The notes under the pieces: model-generated
What the model was told of the DNA's origin: nothing
Seen by the model: the letters and a program-made list of their open reading frames with translations, nothing else
The model's database searches: none
Position numbers and translations under genes: made by a program
In this document: positions 50,441 through 64,000 of the stretch, piece after piece
Position numbering within the stretch: position 1 is the stretch's first letter
Layout of the letters: each line of letters begins with the position of its first letter
Source of the DNA: Amphibalanus amphitrite
Taxonomy: Eukaryota > Arthropoda > Thecostraca > Balanomorpha > Balanidae
DNA length: 64,000 bases
Assembly (NCBI RefSeq): GCF_019059575.1
Contig: NW_024882205.1
Span: forward strand, 297,521 to 361,520
Direction: 5' to 3'

Positions 50441-51081
50441 CGCTCCATCAGAGATGCAGCACGGCCCTGGGCGCCGGCGCAATTTGCATTTGTCGCCTCC
50501 GGTTTGACTTTGATGCCGGCGACACTATTCTCCTTGCCGTCATATCTTGTCTCTGGTGACCTCTTGTCTCTTGGAAGGCCTCGTTAGTGCATTATGCTCA
50601 CACACTAGACGCTATAGGCTTCCACGATCAGCCAGGGTGAGGATATAGTGCTTCCGTCACTGGTATGTGTCGACTGGGTCACTGGGTCGTATACCATCCA
50701 AATAGCTATGCCATGTATATTTTGTTCCCAAGAAACCTGCACCTTGATCCGTGGGCGGAGTACATACCTCGCTATTGATATGGCTACCAGCAATTGATGG
50801 CCGCGGAGTATGGTAGTGAAAGAGGTGAAATGATTAGGAATTACTAAATTCCGGATGCTTATACCATTTTGATAAATGATCTTAACATCGATAAATCACC
50901 TGCCATTCACTGAACATGAGCTAACTGGCTCGACACGCTGACGCATGGTGAGCCTGTTACTTTTGAATAAGTGCCTTACTCAAAAGCGAGTAACAAAGGG
51001 ACACACGAAACAATGCAGTGATTAGGACAATAACTGATGCCACTGATATCACGGATCATGTGATGCATCTTGCACAATGAC

Positions 51082-51292
51082 CGCTGCTCTGGCCTGTGAC
51101 CTGTGACTGGACCGTCTGCGACAGCTGTGGCCTGTGACCGCTGCTGCGCTGAACTGTGACCGCTGCGCCGACCTGTGGTCGTTGCCATGGCCTGTGATTT
51201 GTGGTTAGACCGTCTTTGACCACTGATGTGGCCTGTGACCGCTACGCCGACCTGTGACCCATTGTGACCGTTGCCATGACCTGTGACCCGCC
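51082..51292 (+). repeat. Degenerate minisatellite of GGCCTGTGACCGCTGCGCCGA type
   Basis: CTGTGACC/CTGTGGTC motifs followed by GCTGCGCCGAC or GTTGCCATGG recur about ten times with spacings near 20 bp and a higher-order repeat of about 60-70 bp. Confidence 0.75.
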
Positions 51293-51610
51293 ACTCTGTC
51301 AGACACAGCGGTCGCCCCTGCCGCCGGCCGGTGGAAATAGACCGCGTGGATCTGGGCCGGCGATGTCTGCCACCTGAAATTACCTGTCCAGATGTGATGA
51401 ATTACCTAACAGGGCAGAGTGCGATGGCCGCCCCGTGCTCGGCCGCAGTCGGAGCACGCCGGAGTGCAGCCGGGACGGTCAGGTACCGTCGAATGGAGCC
51501 ATCAACCGATTGCACGGAGTGAGACGCTGCCAGATCGTGTGCCGCGATCAATGAATGATCACTGCTCAGATCCGTGGCGTCACTACCACAGTTACTGCTC
51601 TGTTACTGCT

Positions 51611-53310
51611 GGGGCATTCCACGATAGATCGTACCAGGCCCGTCACCCTCATCCCTCAGATTTGAATGAAAATTGGTACTAGGGGTAATCATAGGCTCCA
51701 AAAACACCTGCCAAAATATCAGACTTCTCAGATGAAAACTTTTTGAGTTATATTGCACAATATTTTCTCAACTTCAGATTGTAAGGGTGAATTTGATGAG
51801 CTATAACTCAAAAACGAGCTAAGCAAGCAAGAAACGGTAAACAGCTTTGAACTAACGATGAATCAAAGATTAATACAGCTTTTTTTAAATTGGAAAGAAA
51901 AGCTTTACATATTGAAAAAGTCGTAACATTTTTTTTTAATTGTCTATAATGGCCCTTGGGACCAAAATTTTTGCCATTTTTATTTCTTCAAAATAAACTT
52001 CAGGTCATTTAAATTCGACATGCAAAAAATTAGAAAGGTGTTCTTTCTTTAAGTTTCTAATTTTAATGCATACAAAATGGGGGTCCGGGGGGTCGGTACG
52101 ACCCCAGCTCGCCGTTTCGCTTCTAATGTAGGTAGAACCTTGCGGAAAAAACGAGCATGTGCGCCGTTACAAGATGCATCGAATGATACCACATTTTAAG
52201 GTCTCGGGTTCATTGGTGAACCCTGAGGTCTTTTCAAGTGACCCAAATTACGGGTCCGGTTTTTGGTAGATAACTTCGCAACAAATGGTCGCAGAGCCGC
52301 GATTTTAGCATCTTTGTGTTTGCCTAGCTCCGGCGCGTCAAATGGTATACTGTTTGTTCTGGTGAGGTCAGCATAAGTCGCTGACCTCGGGTCAGCACAC
52401 TGCCGTGTATTTGGCTCCGCTCCCCGACCGGGCGGCCCAGCCGGCAGCCAGCCCCCGGGCATCACGTGACCGCCCCGAGTCCGCGGCAAAGCCAACCAGC
52501 GCGGCGCTAGACAAACAGCGCCGCCACAGAGATGGTTAACAGTCGGGTCAGGCCACAAAGCTAGGTGAATGAAATCATATTGCACATCATTCGATTCGCA
52601 AGGTCTTCCCGAGTCCATTGGTAGTTTTCCCGTCACTCTAGTTCAATTTGATCGAGAGTTATTGACGAAAAACTCATATGACCCTAGTGACGTACGAATG
52701 ACGTCACGCAAGGTCAACAAAGCAAAATTCAGGCACAAATGACTTCAATTGAACTTTCAGTAACCAGTGATGTCACTAGGCAGCTTTACCACGCCATTTG
52801 TAGGCTCTCTTCCCGAAATCCCAATTTGAGACCATTACGGTAACGCAAAATAAGTACATTTATAGAAAGAACACCTTCCTAATTTTTTGCATACTACTTA
52901 AAAATGATCCAAAAATGTTTTTAAGAAAATAAAAATTCAAAAAAAATTGGTCCCAAAGGCATAAAAATGCAAATGAAAGGAAGCTCGAGATGTTATATAT
53001 GAAAAATAGTTTATATTTCAAAATTTCAAAAATGCATATTATTCTTTGTTTCAATGCAAGTTCAATGCCGTATAGCATTTGGCATTTCGATTATCCGTCT
53101 TAGAGTTACAGCCCGCCAAACTTGGCGCTGCAACGCAAGATCCAAAACATGTTATACACTATAACTCAAAAACTACTCATCTGATAAGCCTGAAATTGTC
53201 ACAGGAGGATTCAGAGCCCCTGATTACCCCTTAGACCAATTATCGTTAAAATCCGAGAGATGAGGGTGTCAAATTGGAAAAAAGTGGTACGATCTATCGT
53301 GGAATGCCCC
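51611..53310. mobile_element. Long-TIR element, about 1.7 kb, with a family-B-like core
   Basis: Terminal repeats 51611-51636 and 53285-53310 are perfect complements over 26 bp, starting GGGGCATTCCACGATAGATC. Inverted similarity continues inward for about 400 bp per arm (CCCTCATC[CT]CTC[AG]GATTT; GCAAAAAATTAG[AG]AAGGTGTTCTTTC at about 52022-52046 versus 52865-52889). The core at 52077-52260 resembles the end of element B (GCGGAAAAAACGAGCATGT, GATACCACATTTTAAGGTC). No transposase. The target duplication is unclear (TGCT follows on the right and precedes on the left). Confidence 0.82.
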
Positions 53311-54259
53311 TGCTCCGTCACTGCCAATCACTGTACTTTCGACTGCCGCCGTCACTGTTTTACCTCTTTCAATCTTGTCACTGGTGCTATTTCTGGCGAA
53401 ATCACACCGACGAACAGGGTGCCATATTAATTATCACATGTGTTGTCGCAATTACTGCCACAAACGCTGTTGCGATCACTGTAACGAGCGCTGTCACGAA
53501 CATTCTCCCAGATGCCATTACAAACGTCATCGCATTCACGCAACACAACACCTGTCTTGCCCTCCTCCCCTCCCCATCGCGTTCGAAGAGGCAATATACC
53601 CTCCTGATGCCCCATACCTATACAAAATCGAGGTAATCATCTGTAGTTGGAAATCGATACTCTAAATATGCAGTCTGGTGTATTTCAAAGGAATCGTTCC
53701 CAAGACAAAAGCCGAGAAACTCCTGTCCCCAGGGCACGGCGCTGAAGATTGATTGACCAATACAGGCTCATCGACGTAGCCTTTAGCGGACAAAGGTTAT
53801 CGTGGTTGACCGATTCGGCGTGGCCTGTTCGGACCGGAGGTTATCGCCAGCGCTGTTTGCCGGCGAGCGGGCCAGTTTATTCCCGTCACAGGAGACGGCG
53901 CGGGCTCAGAGCGGGCCCCGGCGGCCCGCGCTGCACCAATCGCCGCCCTGATCAGCACGGGCCGCCGCGCGGTGACCGATAAGGGCCAGCCAGCGCGCCG
54001 CGAACCCGGCAGTGGTGCTGTGTGAGGTATGGCTGGTGAGATACGCACCACATACGTGAGGTCCGGGGCGGGGAACTGGACCATTTATCAACGCGTTACA
54101 TGTGACATAGTCGTTTAACACATGACATTTACACATTTTTACTGAGCTGTGGTATTTTTGGCTATGTGATTCCGGATGTCGGCTGTCCAGTTTCCCTCTC
54201 CGCGGGCAGCTTCTCCGTAAGAGTTGTCATGTCGACACTCTGTCTCGCTGGGTGCGTTC
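53311..54259. other. Non-coding, nothing recognised
   Basis: A degenerate CACTGTAACGAGCGCTGTCAC-like stretch at 53430-53530 and a G+C-rich patch at 53820-54010; no exon. Confidence 0.35.
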
Positions 54260-57075
<2,816 letters not shown>

Positions 57076-57349
57076 CACGGCACGCCATTGCTCCCAGTAA
57101 GAATTGTCGACAGACACCAGCCGGCAGCCGATATATCCAAATCGCTGTGCGCCTCCGCCCCCAACTTTGATAATCGGCCGGCGGACCGGGACGTCTCCGA
57201 AGTTGGCCACGATGTCATGCGTGCCCCGCTGAGTTAGACGGCTCCAATCTGTCATAGTCAGACGTCAGCCCGGCGAAAATATACGGCCGATAACGAAAAC
57301 GAACCGGGGATGGTGGACGACACGTGACAGAAGGGTTATCCGATAAGTC

Positions 57350-57351
<2 letters not shown>

Positions 57352-57427
<76 letters not shown>

Positions 57428-57446
57428 CTCTCTTTCTCTCTCTCTG
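57352..57446. repeat. (CT)n microsatellite
   Basis: About 95 bp, mostly pure CT, with a slightly degenerate right edge. Confidence 0.96.
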
Positions 57447-60400
57447 TCATCTGTCTCTGTCTCTGTCACTCTTTTTTCTCTTCCTCTTCCTCTGATAGGT
57501 ACAGCTTGCCAATCATCATGTCAATCACTATCGTCTTTGTTCCACATATTATTTAGTTTAGCTAGTACTTTGATAAATTGGCACATTTATCAAAGGATTT
57601 AGGCTCTCTGAAAAAAAATCAAAAGGGCGAAACTATCGAAACATCTTTTTGTGTATTGGAAAAATGATTCGTGCTCTTCACAACACGAAAGCCATCACAT
57701 GCTACATATTTGTCATTTTCGTTACTGGATCATTCTTAATGTGCACGCTTCGGTAAAAGCCCATTTCCGGCAGCGTATCGGTTCATTTGGGCTACCAGAG
57801 CAGCCGTGGGCGTGACTGAGGGAGGACATCAATGTTGTGGCCTCTCCATGTAGCGTAAAATTGGCCGAATAAACCAGATTGGCGCCCAGCAGGACGATAT
57901 TTCACCATCATATGGCGACTCGTTTGGCGGCATGACCCAATAAACAATGGCCCTAGCCGCGGTCGTTTGTGTACATCACGCCAAATAATTCCGGTGGGTG
58001 CTCAGCGTCGCCGGGTGGCTGGGATGTCCTCTGCGGCAAGGACAGGGCGCCACTGGCACTGCCAGCGGTCCCGGAACGTACCGCACGGGTTCGGAAAGGG
58101 GCTGGGGCTAGCGGTATACGGCAAAGCTATAGAGAGGAACCGGCTGCAGGGCGATGGCTAAAAATAGCTAGCAGAGTATACGGTACACAAAGACCGGAAC
58201 CGACATTATGTACATACGAGAATGGGTCGGTGCCAGCTGCTCTGGTGTTGTTAACTTTAATAAGCTCAGTTCCGGGAAGCCCACTTTGCGATAGGAATGC
58301 AAACAAGCTTGGTATAGGCCTGGGGGACCGGAATGTGTCTACTATAACTCGTTCATGGTTGTGGATAAATGCGCATTTCGTTGGCCGAGTCTTGAGATGG
58401 GGGTCTTTTAGAGCTGTCTACCGATACATATAGCAACAGGCATGCACGCGTATTTTTAGTTCGCTGATAAGGACTTCTACAGGTATTCAAGAAACATGAT
58501 GAGTCATTTTCTGGGAGATGCATCACCTTGGAGGTACCTTCATCATCATACGTCGTGGCCCCGCCGCTGGAAGTGAAGCTGACACACCATCCTGCTCCCT
58601 GACACGGCGTCCATTTTCGCGCCGATTCCATTTCCCGCCATCTGTTAGCCGCGCTCGACGGACGCCGTATTTCAGCGGACAACTGCGGCTGAGCACGCCT
58701 GGGAGGCAGGTGCCTCGTGACCCCCGCGGCGGGGCACGGCTCGGCACTCAGCCACCGGCGGCAGAACGCTGTGAGCTGGGAGCTCTGGCACACAGTCTTG
58801 GTCTATTTTCTCAATTCTCAGTTCAGTTTTCGGTCAGATTTAAATCCTTAGTCCATGATCGTCTATCGTTTCTCATTTTCTTACACGATAACTGTCATTT
58901 CCCTTACCACGCTAATATCGGTCGTTCGTGATTGACACTCGCCATTTGTCTCGGTCAGTCGTGCCAATCGAGAGCCTGAACCCAAGTCCGGTCCCAGCAC
59001 CCCTAGTCCCTGCTGAAAGCCCAAGGCTAGAGCTGTAAATAACTTCAGCCACAACCTAAGCCCGACAATACAACAGAAGTAGTAGTTTTCTACCTCAACC
59101 CCTTCCGTTTCTTTCCTGGGCTGCCACCCGGCTCCGGCTCCGGCCCCGGCGGAGCGGCTGTTGTCGCCCAGAGCCCACCGCCGCGCCGCGTCGCCCTGAG
59201 CTCGTGTCGGCTGCCAATTGCCATTCGGATGGCGGAGCATTTCACAGCATCGCCGCCTCGATTGGCAAAAAGGCAGCACGAGGCGTCATCAGGCGGGCCG
59301 GTCTGTCGATTGGCGTGCAGCCCTCGACCCCTCCGCGGGCCCCCCAGGACGGAGGGGGGGGGGGGAGGGCCACATCGCTCGAGCCAGATTGATAAGCGAG
59401 TTACACGCCCATACTGGCCAGAGCACAGCGGTCGATCCTGACGGCTGAAGGGACGGAAACAATGCTGCTGCAGAGATAATTGATAACCAATGCATGGATG
59501 GGATGGTTATCTCTTTCGGGAATACGCGCCTTTCCAAAGTCCAACTAACTACATGTAAGCTTCCATCGGTCATTTTGTTCATGCGGGTTATGAGTACCGA
59601 GCCCAGAATTAGGGTTTTGTAGTTTTGAAAGCAATAGTTTCAGTGATTTTAAATAATCTAATTATTTCTCAATAAGCCATTGACCACACTAAATTCACAC
59701 CATATAGCGCTGCTATTATCGCTGTATAATTGACGCTAATTGATTGGGCTGGTCACATTAGCCACTGAGCATGGACGGCTGGCGAACCCGTGCGGTATTT
59801 CCCTGAACCCCAGATTTAGTCATGCAACAATTACTAGCGGGAATCGGGCGGCGTTTCGCGTTGATTATGTATTGAACTGGGCTCGGCTAATTAATAGTGA
59901 CTCGACATCGCCGAGCCATGTTCGATAAGGTCAGAGATCGAGCATAGAAGCCGACGTCATTGATCAAAGCAAAACGCGCTCATGTTTGACAGCCTGACTT
60001 CACTTGTCGATCGCTACCGCTATCGCGGACAAAATAAAACTATTGATTAGAATACATATTTAAGCTGTCTATGTAGTTAGCGATAAATGCAAGCTTATTT
60101 TGGAGTATACTGTGTGTCTGATAAACACACAGAAAAGAACACTGAGAAACGTTTTTTACATATGATGTCAATGCACTAAGCGGCTTCGAGCATGCCAAAG
60201 CAAAAATGTAAATAAGATTAGTTGCCTGGAAGCATTACCGATATTTAGGTATTTATTTAATATAACAAAAAAAAGCTATGGGAAACCCTCCGTCGCTTTT
60301 CACATGAATGAACTAGTTATGATATATTTGAAGATGATCACATACCCAAAAGAAATAAATCTATATAGTAACAGCTTTACTCGAGGCCGTACGCGCAGTG

Positions 60401-60594
60401 GAAGATTCATTTCTGAAACGCAATCACCGAGGTGCCACGGCGCGGGAAAATACCTCTCTTTCTGCAGTATGTCACCGAGATTGCGTCTGCCGACTGCGGG
60501 GTGCTGACTGGATATCGGCACCATCTGGCAGTCAATGTGACAGACGGGTCCGTGACCCCTTCCTCCTCCTCCTCTCTCACCCGCTTTCCTCCTC
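57447..60594. other. Non-coding, nothing recognised
   Basis: No supported exon. G-run at 59354-59366; CpG-rich patch near 59120-59350. Confidence 0.35.
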
Positions 60595-60611
60595 CCGCCT
60601 GTCTGCCTGCC

Positions 60612-60642
<31 letters not shown>

Positions 60643-60681
60643 TTCTCTCTTTCTCTTTCTCTCTTTCTCTCTTTCTCTCTT

Positions 60682-60716
<35 letters not shown>

Positions 60717-60820
60717 TTCTCTCTTTCTCTCTTTCTCTCTTTCTCTCTTTCTCTCTTTCTCTCTTTCTCTCTTTCTCTTTCTCTCTTTCTTTTCCTCTCT
60801 TTCTCTCTCCCTCTTTTTCC
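60595..60820. repeat. Compound microsatellite (CTGT)n then (TTTCTCTC)n
   Basis: About 40 bp of CTGT tetramers followed by about 170 bp of 8-bp TTTCTCTC units with 6-bp variants. Confidence 0.96.
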
Positions 60821-63800
60821 CGCCACTAGACCCTCTTTTTCTACTCGTTGAAGTCCCGTTACTGTGCTTCTATGGCCTCCTCCCTCTGTCCGTTGCATCC
60901 TTTCCCTCCCTCTACCTGACTCCGCACCCCTCCTCCCAACAGGAGCCCCATCTCATCCCTCACGCTCCCCCTCCCCCCGGCCGCTCCCCACTGACCTGTT
61001 TGCGGCGCCTCTGAACGCCGCCGGCGTGCCCGCTGACGGCCGCCATCGGTCGCCGCAGGCCATCTCCATAGTGGCACAGATCGGGCGAATTTGTCTGCCG
61101 GCGGCGGGCGCGGCGCGCTGGCGGCGAGCGCGGCGCCGGGCCGGACGCGCCCGGCCGGCCATATGTCACCGGCTGGCGGCTGCCGACCAGAGCTGAAACC
61201 GATCACCACGAGCTGCAGCGGTCTGGACCGGCGGGCCTGCCCGGTCAGAGCTGCCCTGAACTGGTCCGGCCGGCCGGTCTGCGGGTCAGAGCTGACCTGA
61301 ACTGGCCCGGCCGGCCGGTCCTCCGCGCCTCGGACCTGACCTGAACTGGCCTCCCCGGTACTTGCTGACGTGATTTGAAATCACGTTTGATCTCATTGAC
61401 ATTGACATTGCTTGATCTGAGCTGAGCTAAATTGCTTCAATGCTATATTCACCTTGCTTTGTTGATTTTACATTTACCTGGCTTAGTTTACCTTACCCTG
61501 ATTACTTCGTTTGCCTTATTTTCGTAGAAATAATTCCACTTTCAGCACATGCCTTTATAAGCACGTCAAAACCATATGATGCGTATAAGAAAGTGCGCTT
61601 TCTCATTGAACACCTGATACGCGCACACAGGCCTTGGAAGCTCCCAACCAGATGCGGCACCGCCGGCGGCGTGCCTTTGTCAAGATTTCTCTCAACTTTC
61701 GGCGACTGTTTACCAAGTTGAGCCATTTTATCTTTGGACAGCTGTGCGGGCCGGCTGTCGCTCCGTGCAGCGCGGCGCTGGCTGGCTTCCGGTTACCTCA
61801 GCCGCCGTGTTGGCCGCGCTCCGGCAGAGCCCGAGTCTCCGGTGTCTCCTGTGTCTCCGATGTCTCCGGTGTCTCCTAGTGCTCGTCCCGCGTCTCCAGC
61901 TCGCTCGGACCGCCGAGTCGGCACCTGACCAGCATCCGGTCCGCTCTCGTCGAGGTCAGCTCGATCGGGTTCGACTCGGTCAGTCCGGCTCGGCGGGCTC
62001 GGCCTGCAGGCTCGGCTGTCACCGACCGACCCTCTCTGTCGCAGTCAGCAGCAGCTCGTCACCGCAGCAAACACTGGGCAGTAATTACCGTCGCTTGAGC
62101 CATCAACGACGCAGAAAATTGGCCCCAGAGAGAGCAGCAGCGAATGACGGCCAGAGTGGCGACAGCTGGCCTGGGCAGGAAAAGGGTGAACCGGTGAAAT
62201 GGAAGATGGGAACAGGCAAGAAAAGGAAGGAAAGGTGAGAAGTTGCCGTGACAAAAAGAAACCGAATGATAAAAAAGGAAGAAAAGCTGACACATTGAAG
62301 TTTCGTAAGCAGAGTGTCTAGTAGGCATTATTCTGGACACGCGAGAGAGAGAGAAAAAAAACAAGAGATTCGCGTTAAATTATAAAAATTTGGCCAATGC
62401 CCAGTTCAAATTACCTTTCAGTGTGCATATTCTTACTACTGTACATATATGGGATAAAAAACATGGGCCCAACCTGCAACAGCTCATGAGCGCCATCAGT
62501 GCCATTAGTTACACTGCCTGAATGTCAGCGACTTTGCGCAATGTCACGAGTGGCTAAACTTCGCCACCTCAGCTCAGCATGGTATCAGCAGTGGCCAAAT
62601 AATAGTCATGCATCAGCAGTGACTCAGCTATGTCACCTCAGCCCCCAATGTCAGAAACTGACTGAATTATGTCTCGTCGGCCTGTCAGGCTGTTTACCGT
62701 CGGAGATATTCCCAAGCAGTCTCCACCATTAGGCCCGTTTTTCACAACATGCCGTCGAGTGCGGGACTCCATTTGTCTCCGGTATCTCAACTGGTGCGGT
62801 CGAGGCGTCATTACGAGGCGTCTCAGACTCGGTCATTTGTCTGCGTCAGGCGGTGAGTCGCCCCGCCAGGTGGACGGACGAGCAGCTGACTGGGTGACAT
62901 TCACTCTTGTCCTCTATGGTGATGGACCTTGTAGCTTGTATCGAATGATTGGTGTCAATTCAACTCTTTAGACACTCATCCATGATTTATTAAAAAGTTC
63001 AGTATGCCCAAGGTCCGTCAAGAAATTGACTTTGTTGCCATTTTGCCGCTGCATGAGTAGAAAGGTTATATTGTGATTCGTCACAACAAGCTATTCGACA
63101 CGTACATTTCATATCTGTTTGACCGATGTGCGTGTGTGTTGCATTTACTATCTCACTCACAGTTAAAAGCTCACTCCTAAACAGTGGTAGACTCAAACAG
63201 CGCACCTTGCATGCAACTGCCCGGATGACCTTAGGTGTGCAATGTGCATGGCCGCACCAGTCTGACCCTGCAGTCGGACCCGGCCTCCCTACCGACAGTT
63301 TGACCCCCGGCTCCTGCGGCCGCGGCTGTGGCGGCGTGCCGGCCCCCTAATGGCATTTTCATTTGATTACACGGCAGTTACTGGTGCGCGAGAGTGCTGC
63401 CAGGCCGAACACGACTCCGATCCATCGTCGCAGATATGCTACACGAAACGGTCATTTGGCCGGCGAGTAGCTCTTCGGAGAGCGACAAGCTCACTTGTAG
63501 TCTGTGTTAGCGGAAACAATACGATATTTTAGAATGTCGGATGCCGGCGGAATGAACGAACGCCGAGGCGTCCTTGGAACTCCAAACTGGTCTAGCCCGC
63601 TGGAATTCAATGAGCCCACTTAGGGGATTAGTCTCCAATTGGTCGGGGACACAGCCAGAGTTCAGAGAGATGAGAATAATCCGTCGTCTCAAGAGTAGCA
63701 GACCACAGCGGCTTGGGAGAGAAGCAAGTAGCAAGTTCCTTCTGCGTGACATAATGACTATGAATTAGCTTTAACTGGCTGATCAAAGATCACGCAATTA

Positions 63801-64000
63801 GCTATAGCTGTGTTACAATGCCTCTTCATTGGTTTTATTCCTTTCATGTCATACTGCAGAACAAATCAAGGCGAGAGTTTAACACATTGCCACCCGAAAA
63901 GATTTCGGAGTACTAAATAAAAGAAGCTGATATCGAGCACTTTATGCTGTTAAATTTACATTTGTATGTCCTGATATGAAATAAGTATTTGTTGATATAC
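60821..64000. other. Non-coding; short G+C-rich tandem repeat at about 61250-61350
   Basis: CTGACCTGAACTGGCCCGGCCGGCCGGTC-like units recur two to three times at 61250-61350, and GTGTCTCCG 9-mers at 61838-61877. No exon recognised to the end of the window. Confidence 0.4.

Overview
The window is eukaryotic, probably arthropod, DNA. Three protein-coding genes are readable; two have spliceosomal introns with consensus GT-AG junctions, and the rest is transposon-rich non-coding DNA. The UBE2H protein ([31 protein letters not shown]-terminal [13 protein letters not shown]) has an arthropod flavour. The G+C-rich exons, very long (CT)n tracts and dense inverted-repeat elements would suit a crustacean, possibly a barnacle, but that is an inference. 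There are no operons, CRISPR arrays or complete tRNA/rRNA genes.

Layout. 1-3450: intron of UBE2H holding a three-layer nest of TTAA-type (piggyBac-like) miniature elements and a hAT-like MITE. 3457-4879 (+): the last four coding exons of UBE2H, with exon 1 outside the window. 4880-8591: its probable 3' UTR, then spacer. 8592-24911 (-): a complete USP19 deubiquitinase gene in 19 coding exons that sum to 3,210 nt, about 1,069 residues, with every exon phase agreeing. Inside its third intron, on the same strand, lies an intact intronless SHQ1 gene (19092-20636). 25190-29600: a mosaic of repeats, namely an element A fragment with a SINE-like insertion, a foldback element whose arms are GACTC/GAGTC 10-bp minisatellites, and element B inserted in one arm. 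30680-33500: three or four small TIR elements. 34860-35730: a CpG-rich stretch ending in a strong splice donor, possibly the 5' exon of a + strand gene. 36034-40799: intact element A, a LINE 3' fragment and element C. 41084-64000: no recognisable gene, but long (CT)n tracts, an exact 242-bp duplication and a 1.7-kb long-TIR element.

Functional links. UBE2H (E2) and USP19 (deubiquitinase) are neighbours with converging 3' ends and both belong to ubiquitin metabolism. USP19 and the SHQ1 nested within it both carry CS (p23-like) domains; this is noted without any claim of causation.

Main observations. (1) A group of piggyBac-like MITEs ends in TTAA/CCC(G/T)CG, has subterminal G-run/C-run palindromes, and is packed with AGGTCA nuclear-receptor half-sites. 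Two perfect RGGTCANTGACCY (ecdysone-receptor type IR1) palindromes are retained in both dispersed B copies. (2) USP19 shows a recurrent pattern in which exon edges with their splice sites have been tandemly copied into the adjoining intron, at seven of 19 exons. (3) SHQ1 is an intact, intronless gene nested in USP19.
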